Source of the DNA: Prochlorococcus marinus str. MIT 0912
GTDB taxonomy: Bacteria > Cyanobacteriota > Cyanobacteriia > PCC-6307 > Cyanobiaceae
Direction of reading: 5' to 3'
NCBI RefSeq assembly: GCF_027359595.1
Contig: NZ_CP114783.1
Span: 1,054,001-1,118,000 of the forward strand
Length of the DNA stretch: 64,000 nucleotides
The notes under the pieces: model-generated
Told to the model about the DNA's origin: nothing
Seen by the model: only the letters and a program-made list of their open reading frames with translations
The model's database searches: none
Made by a program: the position numbers and the translations under genes
Shown here: positions 29,065 through 39,073 of the stretch, one piece after another
Layout of the letters: each line of letters starts with the position of its first letter
Position numbering within the stretch: position 1 is the stretch's first letter

Positions 29065-29444
29065 CAGTCTGAGTCCTCAGAATTTGGTGATTGATTAGCC
29101 GAAACAGCGATGCTGATGTGGCATGTCTGCTTTTTAATAGCAAATGCTCTGCCTTGGGCCCTAGGCCTATAGCGTTTCATTGGTGGGCCCATATCAGCCG
29201 TAGCCGTGGTAATCACCAAAGAAGAAGGATCAAGACCAAGGTTGTTTTCAGCATTAGCAACTGCTGATCGCAATACCTTAGTTATTGGCTCAGTTGATCG
29301 GTAAGGCATAAACTCAAGCATGATTAATGCATCTCTGTAAGTTCTTCCTCTTATTTGATCGAGAACACGTCTTACTTTTGAAGCAGATCCGCGTATATAG
29401 CGCCCATGAGCTTGGGCTGAAGTTTTAGTTGATGAAGTAGTCAT
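29064..29444 (-). CDS. rplV: 50S ribosomal protein uL22
   Basis: uL22 lines the exit tunnel with a long beta hairpin. The ATG at 29442-29444 ([20 protein letters not shown]) gives 126 residues; a longer frame to 29510 only reads into rpsS. The core includes [20 protein letters not shown] and the hairpin end [17 protein letters not shown]. Confidence 0.96.
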   Translation of the reverse strand: MTTSSTKTSAQAHGRYIRGSASKVRRVLDQIRGRTYRDALIMLEFMPYRSTEPITKVLRSAVANAENNLGLDPSSLVITTATADMGPPMKRYRPRAQGRAFAIKKQTCHISIAVSANQSPNSEDSD

Positions 29445-29448
29445 GAGA

Positions 29449-29724
29449 TTAGCGCGCTCCTTTTTTATCTCTGATGTGACCTTTGTAGGTTCGAGTTGGT
29501 GCAAACTCACCTAACTTATGTCCAACCATTTGCTCAGTTATGAAAACAGGTATATGGCTCTTTCCATTGTGAACAGCAATTGTATGGCCAATCATCATTG
29601 GCAAAATTGTTGAGGCTCTAGACCATGTTTTGATAACAGTTTTATCGTCACTAGAGTTTTGCTTCTCGATTTTACGAAGCAAACTGTCTGAGATAAATGG
29701 CCCTTTTTTTAATGAACGTCCCAT
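29449..29724 (-). CDS. rpsS: 30S ribosomal protein uS19
   Basis: uS19 is a head protein contacting 23S rRNA in a bridge. The 91-residue protein begins [20 protein letters not shown] and ends [20 protein letters not shown], both strongly conserved. It follows rplB by 35 bases. Confidence 0.98.
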   Translation of the reverse strand: MGRSLKKGPFISDSLLRKIEKQNSSDDKTVIKTWSRASTILPMMIGHTIAVHNGKSHIPVFITEQMVGHKLGEFAPTRTYKGHIRDKKGAR

Positions 29725-29759
29725 AACGGTTTAAAAGAATTGGTAAAGAAAGATAGAAA

Positions 29760-30623
29760 TCATGAATCGCGACCTCCTCTACTACGTTTAGATACCTTGC
29801 GTCGTTTTCGAAGAACGTACTTATTACTGGGCTTATTCTTCTTCCTGGTTTTCAAACCAAGAGCAGCTTTACCCCAAGGGGTCACAGGGCCAGCACGTCC
29901 AACAGGTGCCTTTCCCTCTCCTCCTCCATGAGGGTGATCACATGGATTCATGACACTTCCTCTTACTTGAGGCCGCCTACCAAGCCATCTTCTTCTTCCA
30001 GCTTTTCCAAGGCTTGTATTTCTAATTTCAGAATTACCAACCTCTCCAAGTGTGGCGTAGCATTCTTTTCTAACTAAACGAACCTCAGTTGAAGGTAATT
30101 TCAATGCAACATAATCACCCTCTTTAGCCATGACTTGAGCACTAGCTCCAGCTGTTCGAACCATCTGTCCGCCTCGACCTGGATACAGTTCAACGCAATG
30201 AACGCTCGAACCTAAGGGCATTGAAGAAAGTGGTAAAGCATTTCCAGTTTCAATTGGCGCATCTGGACCTGAAATAACCTCTTGACCAACTGTTATATCC
30301 GCAGGTGCAAGTATGTATCTCTTTTCACCATCAGAGTAAAAGAGTAGAGCAAGTCTTGCATTCCGATGTGGGTCATAATGAATTGCAGCAACTTTGGCCG
30401 AAACACCATGCTTATTTCGACGAAAATCAACAATCCTATATAGCCTTTTGTGCCCTCCTCCTCTATGACGACAAGTAATTACCCCTCTGTTATTACGCCC
30501 TTTCTTGCGATGTTTGGAAACGACAAGTGAGCGTTCAGGTTTATTGGATGTAACTTCACTAAAATCAGTTACTACTCTTGAACGAGTACCGGGTGTGTAT
30601 GGTTTGAAACTTCTTATAGCCAT
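29760..30623 (-). CDS. rplB: 50S ribosomal protein uL2
   Basis: uL2 is needed for subunit joining and peptidyl transfer. The 287-residue product shows [20 protein letters not shown] and the C-terminal [20 protein letters not shown], which holds the conserved histidine next to the active site. It follows rplW by four bases. Confidence 0.98.
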   Translation of the reverse strand: MAIRSFKPYTPGTRSRVVTDFSEVTSNKPERSLVVSKHRKKGRNNRGVITCRHRGGGHKRLYRIVDFRRNKHGVSAKVAAIHYDPHRNARLALLFYSDGEKRYILAPADITVGQEVISGPDAPIETGNALPLSSMPLGSSVHCVELYPGRGGQMVRTAGASAQVMAKEGDYVALKLPSTEVRLVRKECYATLGEVGNSEIRNTSLGKAGRRRWLGRRPQVRGSVMNPCDHPHGGGEGKAPVGRAGPVTPWGKAALGLKTRKKNKPSNKYVLRKRRKVSKRSRGGRDS

Positions 30624-30627
30624 TGTT

Positions 30628-30939
30628 TTAAGCCTCCTCTGATTCTGGGAACAACTGTATTGAGTTGCCTTCTGCCAGGCGAACCACAGCCTTCTTCACT
30701 TGAGGTCTCTTTCCAGAAAACCTTCCAACTCTTCTGCTTTTTCTTGGAGGATTCATAGTACTAATACCAAGAACCTTGACATCAAACATCTTTTCCACAG
30801 CAGCTTTTATGTCAGGCTTTGCTGCTCTTGGATCGACTTCAAAAGTGTACTGATTTAGGTCCAACGCTTTTGTAGCCTTCTCGGTTATCAAAGGACGCTT
30901 AATCACATCAGTAAGTCGTTTATCAAAAAATTTAGTCAT
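30628..30939 (-). CDS. rplW: 50S ribosomal protein uL23
   Basis: uL23 is the docking site for SRP and trigger factor at the tunnel exit. I start at ATG 30937-30939 ([20 protein letters not shown], 103 residues): the AAGGAGG inside the end of rplD is then spaced about nine bases away, better than for the ATG six bases earlier. The gene overlaps rplD by eight bases. [19 protein letters not shown] is the conserved tip. Confidence 0.96.
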   Translation of the reverse strand: MTKFFDKRLTDVIKRPLITEKATKALDLNQYTFEVDPRAAKPDIKAAVEKMFDVKVLGISTMNPPRKSRRVGRFSGKRPQVKKAVVRLAEGNSIQLFPESEEA

Positions 30940-31567
30940 TACCATAGACCTCCTTAATGGTTGACAATGCGTCTTCGCCTATTACCAAAGAATTGGCATT
31001 GAGAAGGTCAAACACATTTAATTGATCAGCAGAGATAAGCTTGATCTTTTCTAAGTTTCTAATTGAGCGCTTTATAATTTCTGATGGCTTATTGAGAATA
31101 ATAAGAATTTTCCCATCAGCATCGATTCCTACTCGCTTGAGTAGTGCAAGAATTTCGCTTGTTTTAGGAACTTCTAGCTTTAAACCGAAGTCTTTAATTA
31201 TTTTTGCGTCTGAAATCCTACTCATTAGAGCAGTCCGAAGAGCTAGCCTTCGTTCCTTCCTATTCATTTCCAAGTTATATTTGCGAGGCTTAGGACCAAA
31301 TATAATTCCACCGCCTGGTCGAAGAGGAGTCCTAATTGAACCTTGCCTGGCTCTACCAGTACCCTTTTGCTTGTAAGGTTTTCGTCCGCCTCCTCGAACC
31401 TCAGACCTAGTCAAAGTGCTTGCAGTCCCTTGGCGACTGTGAGCCTGTTGACGCAAAACAGCACGGTGTAATAAATCTGCTGCCGAAGATTCCTTGGCAG
31501 TTTTCAAATCAATTGATGATTCTCCAGCCTCTTTACCTTGCCAATCAAGAACAGTACAGTTAGCCAT
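30932..31567 (-). CDS. rplD: 50S ribosomal protein uL4
   Basis: uL4 reaches into the exit tunnel and in enteric bacteria also represses the S10 operon; that function is not shown here. The 211-residue product has the long loop [20 protein letters not shown] and the [20 protein letters not shown] segment. Two ATGs are adjacent (31570 and 31567); I choose the second for spacing to AAGGAGG. Confidence 0.97.
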   Translation of the reverse strand: MANCTVLDWQGKEAGESSIDLKTAKESSAADLLHRAVLRQQAHSRQGTASTLTRSEVRGGGRKPYKQKGTGRARQGSIRTPLRPGGGIIFGPKPRKYNLEMNRKERRLALRTALMSRISDAKIIKDFGLKLEVPKTSEILALLKRVGIDADGKILIILNKPSEIIKRSIRNLEKIKLISADQLNVFDLLNANSLVIGEDALSTIKEVYGND

Positions 31568-32223
31568 CATTTACCTCCTTGCTGGGTAGAGACGCCAACT
31601 CTTTTGGCAGGTCTTATGTTTAAAAGAGATCCAGGTTTTCCTGGCACAGATCCTTTGACTACCAATAAATTGTGATTTGTATCTATCTTTAGAATTTCAA
31701 GGCCTCTGGTAGTGACTTTTTTGCCGCCCATACGACCAGCCATCCTTTTCCCAGGATAAACACGGCCAGGCGTTGTTCCGGCTCCTGTCGAACCAGGCAA
31801 TCGATGATTCTTTGAACCGTGACTCATGGGGCCTCGGCTAAAACCATGTCGCTTTTGATAACCGGCAAATCCTCTACCCATTGTGTCGCCACTAACATCA
31901 ACTTTTTGACCTTTTTCGAAATCATCCACAGTTATTGCAGCTCCAAGCTCAAATTCACCAGAATTTTCTACCCGGTACTCCCGAAGATGACGCAAGAGGT
32001 CATCTCCTGATTTAGCAAGATGACCTTTTGAAGGCTTGTTAATAAGTTTTTCACGGATTAACTGAAAACCTATCTGTACAGCGGCGTACCCATCTGTATC
32101 AGCAGATTTCAATTGAGTGATTCGACAGGGACCCGCTTCGATCAAAGTGACTGGAACGGCTCTGCCTTGATCATCGAAGAGTTGGGACATACCCAACTTC
32201 TTACCTAAGATTCCTAAAGACAT
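31567..32223 (-). CDS. rplC: 50S ribosomal protein uL3
   Basis: uL3 is one of the first large-subunit assembly proteins. The 218-residue product begins [20 protein letters not shown], has [20 protein letters not shown] with the methylatable Gln region, and [19 protein letters not shown]-like [20 protein letters not shown]. It is the first gene of the superoperon in this window; rpsJ is not in front of it, as usual in cyanobacteria. Confidence 0.98.
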   Translation of the reverse strand: MSLGILGKKLGMSQLFDDQGRAVPVTLIEAGPCRITQLKSADTDGYAAVQIGFQLIREKLINKPSKGHLAKSGDDLLRHLREYRVENSGEFELGAAITVDDFEKGQKVDVSGDTMGRGFAGYQKRHGFSRGPMSHGSKNHRLPGSTGAGTTPGRVYPGKRMAGRMGGKKVTTRGLEILKIDTNHNLLVVKGSVPGKPGSLLNIRPAKRVGVSTQQGGK

Positions 32224-32593
32224 GAGTTAAATAAACGCCAGCTAAAAGGTCAATCTGTAAAGAGAGAGACTTGGAATCTGAATTAAATCGCCTATCTAGC
32301 CAAAAAAGTTGAAATTAATTGAAGTTCAATTTATTTGGGAAAATGCTAGCGACAATCAGTTGGCTGAGACTTTTTCAAACTTTTTAAAAAGTTTCAAGAG
32401 TATCTCGACAAAAGAAAATAAATTCTTCTGCACTGGCCAAAAAGACTAAACGCAAACGCTTAGTCTGCTCAAGCATCTAGAGGCCCGGCTAGCGGGCGGG
32501 CATAGAAAAGCTTTAGCAACTTAAAAGATTACACTATTATCACCCATTTTGTGTGATGCTTCAGTTGAATAAGATAAAGAATTTGATTTAAGG
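32224..32593. promoter_or_regulatory. Divergent leader region between rplC and ndhN with three hairpins
   Basis: This 370-base region must hold the main promoter of the ribosomal superoperon (minus) and that of ndhN (plus). It contains an 18-base perfect palindrome AAACTTTTT/AAAAAGTTT (32377-32394), GACTAA...TTAGTC (32444-32465) and a GC-rich hairpin GCCCG-GCTAG-CGGGC (32483-32497) that stands out in this AT-rich genome. TATTAT at 32535-32540 could be a -10 for ndhN. No coding frame is supported. A structured mRNA leader for rplC is the likely reading. Confidence 0.5.
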
Positions 32594-33058
32594 ATGCCTT
32601 TATTACTATCTGGTCAGAAATTTCGCACTGATCTTGAATCATACGGCTGCCTTGCCATCCTTAGTCCATTAGAAGGTGGAGCAGAAACTCGTTTACTTCG
32701 AAGACTTAGAGCTAGCGGATATCAAACACAGATAACTTCCGCTAGAGGATTAGGAGATCCAGTTGTCTTTCTTACACAATTACATGGCATCAGACCACCA
32801 CATTTGGGACATCAAAATGTTGGGAGAAATGGGGCCTTAGGGGAAGTTCAACAAGTTATTCCTCAATTAAATGAATTATTAGTCGAAGATAAACCCTTAG
32901 TTCTATGGTTATTAGAGGGTCAAGTGCTATCCAAGTCAGAACTATTAGCAATAAATAATCTCTGCAAAAAGGAACCTCGAATCAAAATTGTTATTGAGAT
33001 GGGAGGAGCTCGAAGTATTAAATGGCAACCATTAAATGAATTCATAAATAGAGATTAG
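32594..33058 (+). CDS. ndhN: NAD(P)H-quinone oxidoreductase subunit N
   Basis: NdhN is a cyanobacterial/plastid-specific peripheral subunit of the NDH-1 complex in the thylakoid membrane, used in cyclic electron flow and respiration. The 154-residue protein matches the family from [20 protein letters not shown] through [10 protein letters not shown] and [19 protein letters not shown] to the C-terminal [13 protein letters not shown]. ldpA starts 12 bases later, so the two form an operon. Confidence 0.95.
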   Translation: MPLLLSGQKFRTDLESYGCLAILSPLEGGAETRLLRRLRASGYQTQITSARGLGDPVVFLTQLHGIRPPHLGHQNVGRNGALGEVQQVIPQLNELLVEDKPLVLWLLEGQVLSKSELLAINNLCKKEPRIKIVIEMGGARSIKWQPLNEFINRD

Positions 33059-33070
33059 TACTTCATCAAG

Positions 33071-34093
33071 GTGATTAATCAAAATTCGATTTGCAATGCT
33101 GAAGCTCTCAAGAAAGGTAACTGGGTAAAATTAATTTGTGGCGCAAGTAATCAAGACTTACCTGCAATAAGTGATCTTTGCTCAATTTATGGAGCTGCCG
33201 GGGTGCATTGCATTGACCTCGCTGCCGACGAAGCTGTTATCTATGCAGCTCGCAATGCTATTGATTGGGTTTTCGAAACTTATGGAAAAAAACCTTGGCT
33301 GATGATCAGCTTAAGTGATGGAATAGATGCACATTTTCGCAAAGCTTGGTTTAATCCAGACCTATGTCCTTCGAATTGCTTAAGACCCTGTCAAAGCATT
33401 TGCCCAGCTCACGCTATTGAGAACGAAGGTGGTGTAAAGGCTTGTAAATGCTATGGATGTGGCCGATGTATTGATACATGCCCATTAGGAATCATTCAAG
33501 AAAAGGATCGAAGATTAACTTTGAAAGATTTTGCTCCGTTGTTAACAACTATCAGACCAGATGCAGTAGAAATTCATACTGCTCCAGGAAGAGGCCAAGA
33601 ATTTGAAACAACAATCAAGGAAATTTCGAAAGTCGATCTTGAACTGCAACGATTATCTGTCAGCTGTGGTTTACAAGGGCATGGAATAAACCATGAAAAA
33701 TTAGCAGAAGAACTTTGGCAGCGGCATAAATTTCTGAGAATTCATAATCAAAAACCTCTTTGGCAAATCGATGGGCGTCGAATGAGTGGAGATCTCGGAG
33801 CAGGTGCGGCTGTGATTGCAGTAAAACTCTGGGAAAGAATACGCCCAATAGCGCCACCAGGCCCCTTACAACTTGCTGGAGGGACTAATGAATCGACGAT
33901 TAAGTACCTACCAGAGACTAAAGGACCTGAAGGAGTGGCTTTTGGAGGTAAAGCAAGAAAGATAATCCAACCATGGTTAGAAGAGGCTCAACGAAAAAGG
34001 ATTAGTCTTAGAGAGTGGCCTGAAGGCTGGGAGGCGGCTCTTTCAGAGGCAAAACGACTGATAAATCCTTGGCTTATAAGAAAATCTTTATAA
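33071..34093 (+). CDS. ldpA: Light-dependent period protein LdpA (iron-sulfur protein)
   Basis: LdpA is an iron-sulfur protein that, in Synechococcus elongatus, couples redox state to the circadian clock. The 340-residue product starts with GTG and holds two Cys clusters: CPSNCLRPCQSICP and CKCYGCGRCIDTCP, enough for two 4Fe-4S centres. C-terminal segments such as SCGLQGHGINHEKLAEELW match the family. Prochlorococcus clocks lack KaiA, so the role here may be redox signalling rather than period control. Confidence 0.9.
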   Translation: MINQNSICNAEALKKGNWVKLICGASNQDLPAISDLCSIYGAAGVHCIDLAADEAVIYAARNAIDWVFETYGKKPWLMISLSDGIDAHFRKAWFNPDLCPSNCLRPCQSICPAHAIENEGGVKACKCYGCGRCIDTCPLGIIQEKDRRLTLKDFAPLLTTIRPDAVEIHTAPGRGQEFETTIKEISKVDLELQRLSVSCGLQGHGINHEKLAEELWQRHKFLRIHNQKPLWQIDGRRMSGDLGAGAAVIAVKLWERIRPIAPPGPLQLAGGTNESTIKYLPETKGPEGVAFGGKARKIIQPWLEEAQRKRISLREWPEGWEAALSEAKRLINPWLIRKSL

Positions 34094-34276
34094 TTGGATT
34101 TCCCCTAGCTAAATCAATCATTCGAAAGCCCACGTTGAGATGTATTAATGAAGAAATCCTCAGATTAAATAAAAAAAACTGGATAAAGACATGACAGGAT
34201 TGAATCAAATATGCAATTATTTAATAGAAAGAATCCAAATCTATGTCTTTCAATTGCAAACATAGATCTGGAACAA

Positions 34277-34348
34277 TGGGCCGTCGCCAAGTGGTAAGGC
34301 ATCGGGTTTTGGTCTCGACATTCCTAGGTTCGAATCCTAGCGGCCCAG
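34277..34348 (+). tRNA. tRNA-Gln(UUG)
   Basis: The 72-base sequence TGGGCCGTCGCCAAGTGGTA... has anticodon TTG in TTTTGGT, the T arm CTAGGTTCGAATCCTAG and the acceptor CGGCCCA plus G. The unusual first U-A acceptor pair is characteristic of tRNA-Gln. CCA is not encoded. Confidence 0.97.
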
Positions 34349-34361
34349 TTTTCAAAAGTTA

Positions 34362-35141
34362 GTGATAGAAAAACCTCTACTTGTTCTTGATTTTGATGGC
34401 GTCATCGTTGACGGCATAAAGGAGTACTGGTCAAGTTCTCGTCAAACTTGTCTAAATATACTTTCTGCCAAAGAAAAAGAAATTATTTCTTTTCCTAGTG
34501 AGATTCCCAAAGCTTTTAAGGCCATGAGGCCTTGGGTTCACCATGGCTGGGAAATGGTTATTCTGGCTTCTGAATGTTCAAATAAAACTAGTCAATTAAA
34601 CTTAAAAGGTTTACAACATTTCTCAAGAAATTATCAACTAGAATGCTCCTTAGCTCTTGAAAAATGGGGCTGGACACCTTTTCAATTACAAGAAGCTTTA
34701 AATGAAACTAGAAGAGAAGCAATATCAAATAATTTCAATCAGTGGTTGGATTTTCATCAGCCTTTTTCTTTAGTCACTCAACGCCTAAAGACACTTGAGA
34801 AGGAAGGCATTGAATTTGCTGTTTTAACAACAAAAAGTATTGAATTCACAAAAAAACTTTTGGATTGTTTCGATCTTCAACCAAAGCTTGTTTTCGGACA
34901 CGAATCAGGAAGTAAAGTCCATGTTTTAAATCAACTCTTACAAACAAGAGTAATTCACGGTTTTATTGAAGATCGAAGAACAACCTTAGAAAAAGTCTTG
35001 GAAGATCCAAAGCTGAAATCTATACCTTGTTACTTAGCAAGCTGGGGATATTTAAAACCTCAGGATAAAAATAATCTTCCTTCCGCTATTAAATTATTAA
35101 ATTCAGATACTTTACGACAACCTATTTTCAAGTGGTCTTGA
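34362..35141 (+). CDS. HAD-superfamily hydrolase
   Basis: The 259-residue protein starts at GTG and opens with the HAD motif I LLVLDFDGVIVDG, which supplies the nucleophilic and acid/base aspartates. Motif II is probably FAVLTTKS, and GFIEDRRTTLEKV supplies the acidic motif IV. The cap is mostly helical (WEMVILASE onward). Homologues in picocyanobacteria are usually annotated as phosphatases of unknown substrate. It stands alone between tRNA-Gln and recA. Confidence 0.82.
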   Translation: MIEKPLLVLDFDGVIVDGIKEYWSSSRQTCLNILSAKEKEIISFPSEIPKAFKAMRPWVHHGWEMVILASECSNKTSQLNLKGLQHFSRNYQLECSLALEKWGWTPFQLQEALNETRREAISNNFNQWLDFHQPFSLVTQRLKTLEKEGIEFAVLTTKSIEFTKKLLDCFDLQPKLVFGHESGSKVHVLNQLLQTRVIHGFIEDRRTTLEKVLEDPKLKSIPCYLASWGYLKPQDKNNLPSAIKLLNSDTLRQPIFKWS

Positions 35142-35165
35142 CTTGATAGCGTACGTCTGTACTAT
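35138..35165 (+). promoter_or_regulatory. recA promoter with LexA-type SOS box
   Basis: TTGACT (35138-35143) and TACTAT (35160-35165) form a -35/-10 pair with a 16-base spacer. Overlapping the spacer and -10 is CGTACGTCTGTACT (35150-35163), which fits the published cyanobacterial LexA consensus RGTACNNNDGTWCB at all positions but the first. LexA bound here would block RNA polymerase. The recA start is about 90 bases downstream. Confidence 0.75.
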
Positions 35166-35253
35166 CGGTTTAAATGCTATTCGTTGAGGAGATGAGTATT
35201 TCATCATCAATCCCAACGTCTGTTGTTATCCCTCTGAATTAACGTTATTTGTC

Positions 35254-36387
35254 ATGTCAAACGAAGGTAAGTCACTCCAATCAACTGAACCTAAGAAAAT
35301 AGACGCAAAATCTGGCGAAAAAGAAAAAGCATTGAGCTTAGTTGTTGGGCAAATAGAACGTAATTTCGGGAAGGGTTCGATCATGCGCCTTGGGGACGCG
35401 TCAAAGATGCGAGTAGAAACAATATCTACGGGTGCTTTAACTCTTGATTTAGCTCTTGGTGGCGGCTATCCCAAAGGACGTGTAATTGAAGTTTATGGTC
35501 CCGAAAGTTCTGGGAAAACAACACTGACATTACATGCGATAGCTGAGATTCAACGTAACGGCGGAGTTGCTGCATTTGTAGATGCAGAACATGCTCTTGA
35601 CCCAGTCTATGCAGCCTCTCTTGGTGTTGATGTAGAGAATCTTCTCGTATCTCAACCGGACACAGGCGAGATGGCATTGGAAATCGTTGACCAACTTATT
35701 AGATCTGCTGCAGTCGATCTAGTTGTTGTTGATTCAGTCGCGGCACTTACGCCCCGTTCAGAGATAGAAGGAGAAATGGGTGATCATTCAGTAGGTGCTC
35801 AAGCTCGTCTAATGAGTCAAGCAATGAGAAAAATTACTGGAAATATTGGCAAGTCTGGTTGCACAGTAATTTTCTTAAATCAGTTACGTCTAAAAATTGG
35901 TATTACGTATGGGAATCCAGAAACAACAACTGGTGGAAACGCTCTTAAGTTTTATGCCTCTGTAAGATTAGATATTCGTCGTATTCAAACGTTAAAGAGA
36001 GGAACTGAAGAATATGGAATTCGTGCAAAAGTGAAAGTCGCAAAAAACAAAGTTGCACCTCCATTCCGAATAGCCGAATTTGATATTCTTTTTGGGAAAG
36101 GAATTAGTACTCTTGGTTGTCTTCTTGATTTAGCAGATGAGACTAATGTCGTTACTCGTAAAGGAGCTTGGTATAGCTATGAAGGTGACAATATTGGGCA
36201 AGGGAGAGACAATACCATTACTTGGCTTGAACAAAATCCTGAATCAAAAGATATCATTGAAAAGTTAGTTAAAGAAAAATTAACTGAAGGCTCAGAAGTA
36301 AGTGCTAATTCAATGAGACCATTAGCGGCAGCTGCTCGACAGGCTTCATCACGAGCAAACCTAAGCCAAGTTTCAGCGAACGGTTAA
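35254..36387 (+). CDS. recA: Recombinase RecA
   Basis: RecA drives strand exchange and LexA self-cleavage. The 377-residue protein has Walker [15 protein letters not shown], Walker [13 protein letters not shown], loop L1/L2 regions ([40 protein letters not shown]) and [13 protein letters not shown] LexA-type operator is found in its promoter. No recX follows. Confidence 0.99.
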   Translation: MSNEGKSLQSTEPKKIDAKSGEKEKALSLVVGQIERNFGKGSIMRLGDASKMRVETISTGALTLDLALGGGYPKGRVIEVYGPESSGKTTLTLHAIAEIQRNGGVAAFVDAEHALDPVYAASLGVDVENLLVSQPDTGEMALEIVDQLIRSAAVDLVVVDSVAALTPRSEIEGEMGDHSVGAQARLMSQAMRKITGNIGKSGCTVIFLNQLRLKIGITYGNPETTTGGNALKFYASVRLDIRRIQTLKRGTEEYGIRAKVKVAKNKVAPPFRIAEFDILFGKGISTLGCLLDLADETNVVTRKGAWYSYEGDNIGQGRDNTITWLEQNPESKDIIEKLVKEKLTEGSEVSANSMRPLAAAARQASSRANLSQVSANG

Positions 36388-36406
36388 AGATAAAAACATT
36401 GTGGCT

Positions 36407-36646
36407 TTATCTGATATCAGCAGGAATCCACCACCCTGCAGCAGGTCCAATAAAGCGAACAATGATCCAAAGAATAACTAAAGCAGCAATACCTACCCAT
36501 CCTGCACGAATACTTAATTGTATAAATTGATCTCTTTGTGCTTGTGTAACAGGAAACCAAGAGACAATACGAGGTGACTCATTCCTAGAGTTTTTCTTGC
36601 TACGAGATTTTAAGCCTTGCTCAGATCTTCGGCGTGCTTCTCCCAT
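36407..36646 (-). CDS. DUF2839 family membrane protein
   Basis: The 79-residue protein starts MGEARRRSEQGL, has a basic linker, PVTQAQRDQF and a single C-terminal membrane helix ending GPAAGWWIPAD. This layout matches DUF2839, a small family restricted to cyanobacteria with no known function. It is convergent with recA. Confidence 0.85.
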   Translation of the reverse strand: MGEARRRSEQGLKSRSKKNSRNESPRIVSWFPVTQAQRDQFIQLSIRAGWVGIAALVILWIIVRFIGPAAGWWIPADIR

Positions 36647-36684
36647 TATAAGAAAATAATATTTTTTAATCTAAGAGATTGATT

Positions 36685-38133
36685 TTAATAAGGCAATAAA
36701 CGCTCTAAAGCAACCCACGGTTCAAGAGCTTCAAATATTAGTTTTCCCCAACTTCTATAGTGCATACGGCCGTCAAGTATGGCGACTCGGACATCTTTCC
36801 CCCTAATAATTGCAAGCGATTTAAGAAGAGTAGTCAGAGTTTCTGGGAAAAGGAATTCCCGAAACCAGTCACGACCTTGATGCTTAAGCATTTCAACTTT
36901 AGCGGCAATCCAGGGTGATCCTAAAGTAGGCAATGGAATCACTGGGAAAATCAATTGATCTGGAATTGGCAAATTGTACTGATTCGTAATCCACCAATTA
37001 CAGCTACAACAAATAATCCCATTAGTCTCAATATTAATAGTTTCATGAACCACTCTCAATCCAAATTCTCCAGCTAATTCACTAGTTATCTGAAGTCGTA
37101 GTTGCAAATCATCTACCAGAACAATAGTTGGATGAGTACGACCAAGAATCAATCTTTGACACTGCCTTATAATATGACGATAAAAACTAGACGTATTTGG
37201 TAAAGGTTGTCTTTTAGGCACAAATAAAGGAATAGATTCTTGATCAAATTTATTTCCTAAATTCACCTTCACATTGAAAGTAAATTTTTTTCTATTTAAA
37301 TCTAAAAAGAAAGAATCGCTTTGACCTGAGTTAGTTAACATCAAAAGAGTATTTTTTGATAGCAGGCCTGAGAGAGTTTGCAAAGGAAGCAAAGGTTGAA
37401 TATACCAATCCCAACTCAGTTTTCGATTATCTAGTTTCGCCCATGTGACCCATTCATTGCTAACAACATTAAAAGCTCGTTCCCAAGGCATTGCTGAAGG
37501 CAAGTCATCTTTGAGAATTTCTTTTAATGCAAAAAGTTCTCTATGATCAATTCTTATGACAGCATCAGAAGTTAATGAATGACTGAAAAGACTTCGACTT
37601 AGACGCTCATGAAATTCAATAATTGGAGCTTCACAACGTGAGTGAGAAGCAATTAAATTCTCCCAATCTTTTGGAGTGATTTTAATAGACATAGATTCTC
37701 TGAGCTCACTGGAAATAAACTCAGATTCAGGAAAAATTAATTGGCGATTTTTTAATAAATCTTTTTCATTTGCAAAAATAAGATCTTCGTATTTTAGAAC
37801 CCAAATTTTATTATCTGAAGGAATTAATTCAATTCCTTCTACAAAATCAAAACCTAATCGACTAAGTCTTAACTTTGGTAATTCCACTTCAAACAAGATC
37901 CGATGTTGTCTCTCTGAAAGAATCAGCACAATTTTATTGTTATGCAAGCAAAGTGGAATCAAAAGGCCAGGCCACCAAAAATTTTTACTATCACTTGATA
38001 ATTGAATAAAAGTATTATCTTTCCGACTTAAGCTTCTTGAGATCAATCTAGTTAGGGTCAAATTATGAGGCCATAGAGCAAGATTGTTTTGATAGTATTT
38101 TTTTAGATGTTTATGTGAATTCACCTCAAGCAT
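36685..38133 (-). CDS. Conserved cyanobacterial protein, helicase-like
   Basis: The 482-residue protein belongs to a conserved cyanobacterial group often labelled ATP-dependent helicase (DinG-like). In this copy I see no clear Walker A; possible remnants are ILGRTHPTIVLVDDLQLRLQ and the C-terminal VAILDGRMHYRSWGKLIFEA, which resembles DinG motif VI regions. A Cys pair (IICCSCNWW) is present. If it is a helicase derivative, it is probably catalytically dead. It lies 38 bases from the DUF2839 gene on the same strand. Confidence 0.6.
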   Translation of the reverse strand: MLEVNSHKHLKKYYQNNLALWPHNLTLTRLISRSLSRKDNTFIQLSSDSKNFWWPGLLIPLCLHNNKIVLILSERQHRILFEVELPKLRLSRLGFDFVEGIELIPSDNKIWVLKYEDLIFANEKDLLKNRQLIFPESEFISSELRESMSIKITPKDWENLIASHSRCEAPIIEFHERLSRSLFSHSLTSDAVIRIDHRELFALKEILKDDLPSAMPWERAFNVVSNEWVTWAKLDNRKLSWDWYIQPLLPLQTLSGLLSKNTLLMLTNSGQSDSFFLDLNRKKFTFNVKVNLGNKFDQESIPLFVPKRQPLPNTSSFYRHIIRQCQRLILGRTHPTIVLVDDLQLRLQITSELAGEFGLRVVHETINIETNGIICCSCNWWITNQYNLPIPDQLIFPVIPLPTLGSPWIAAKVEMLKHQGRDWFREFLFPETLTTLLKSLAIIRGKDVRVAILDGRMHYRSWGKLIFEALEPWVALERLLPY

Positions 38134-38206
38134 TAGTAGGACCTTTTATCAATAAATTCTTTTAATCATGTTGCCCTATCAATAAAGATATAGAACAATA
38201 GTATTT

Positions 38207-39067
38207 ATGGAGCTTAAAACAAAACACTCTAAAAATATTGGAATTGTGGGATTAGGTCTAATTGGAGGCTCCTTAGGCTTAGATCTTCAAAAGCTTGGAT
38301 ATACAGTTTATGGGATTACTCATCGAGAAAAAACTGCACTCAAAGCCAGAGAAAGAAAACTAGCCCAAATTGTTAGTACTGATCCAAGTATATTAAAAAA
38401 TTGTTTTCTTATTTATATTGCTTTACCACTTGATCAGCTCCTAAACCCTTCATCCGCGTTAATCAATGCCATTCCTAGGAATGCTGTTGTTACTGATGTT
38501 GGATCTGTAAAAGTCCCTATTTTAAATACTTGGAACAAGCTACATCCGCGTTTTGTAGCCAGTCATCCAATGACAGGAACAGAAAAATCTGGTATTAACT
38601 CAGGTCAACATGATTTATTTAGAAATAAGCCATGGGTCGTTACTCCAAACAAAGAAACTGATCAAAAAGCCCTCGAAATAGTTCACCAAATTTCGTTATC
38701 ACTTGGAAGTAAATGGATAAGCTCTGAAGCTCAAATACATGATGAAGCTGTTGGATTGATTTCACATTTACCAGTTCTAATTAGCGCGGCATTGGTCAAT
38801 ACTCTCAGTACAGATGTAAAACCTTCCTTATATTCACTTGCAAAAAGTATTGCATCTAGTGGGTTCGCTGACACCTCTAGAGTCGGAGGTGGCAACCCAG
38901 CGCTAGGAGTATCTATGGCAAAATTAAACAAGAAAAATTTAGAGAGACATTTAGCCTCTTATAGATATTCTCTAGATCTATTTGAAAAATATTTACTTGA
39001 AGAGAACTGGATTGAACTTGAAAAAATACTAGTTAATACACAGAAAGAAAGACAAAATTTCATTTAA
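38207..39067 (+). CDS. tyrA: Prephenate/arogenate dehydrogenase
   Basis: TyrA makes tyrosine through NAD(P)-dependent decarboxylation; cyanobacterial enzymes usually use arogenate and NADP. The 286-residue product has the Rossmann start IGIVGLGLIGGSLGLDL, then AVVTDVGSVKVPI, the SHPMTGTEKSGI active-site stretch with the catalytic His, and AVGLISHLPVLISAAL. No ACT domain is attached, so tyrosine feedback may act on the core or be weak. Confidence 0.93.
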   Translation: MELKTKHSKNIGIVGLGLIGGSLGLDLQKLGYTVYGITHREKTALKARERKLAQIVSTDPSILKNCFLIYIALPLDQLLNPSSALINAIPRNAVVTDVGSVKVPILNTWNKLHPRFVASHPMTGTEKSGINSGQHDLFRNKPWVVTPNKETDQKALEIVHQISLSLGSKWISSEAQIHDEAVGLISHLPVLISAALVNTLSTDVKPSLYSLAKSIASSGFADTSRVGGGNPALGVSMAKLNKKNLERHLASYRYSLDLFEKYLLEENWIELEKILVNTQKERQNFI

Positions 39068-39073
39068 AACCTA

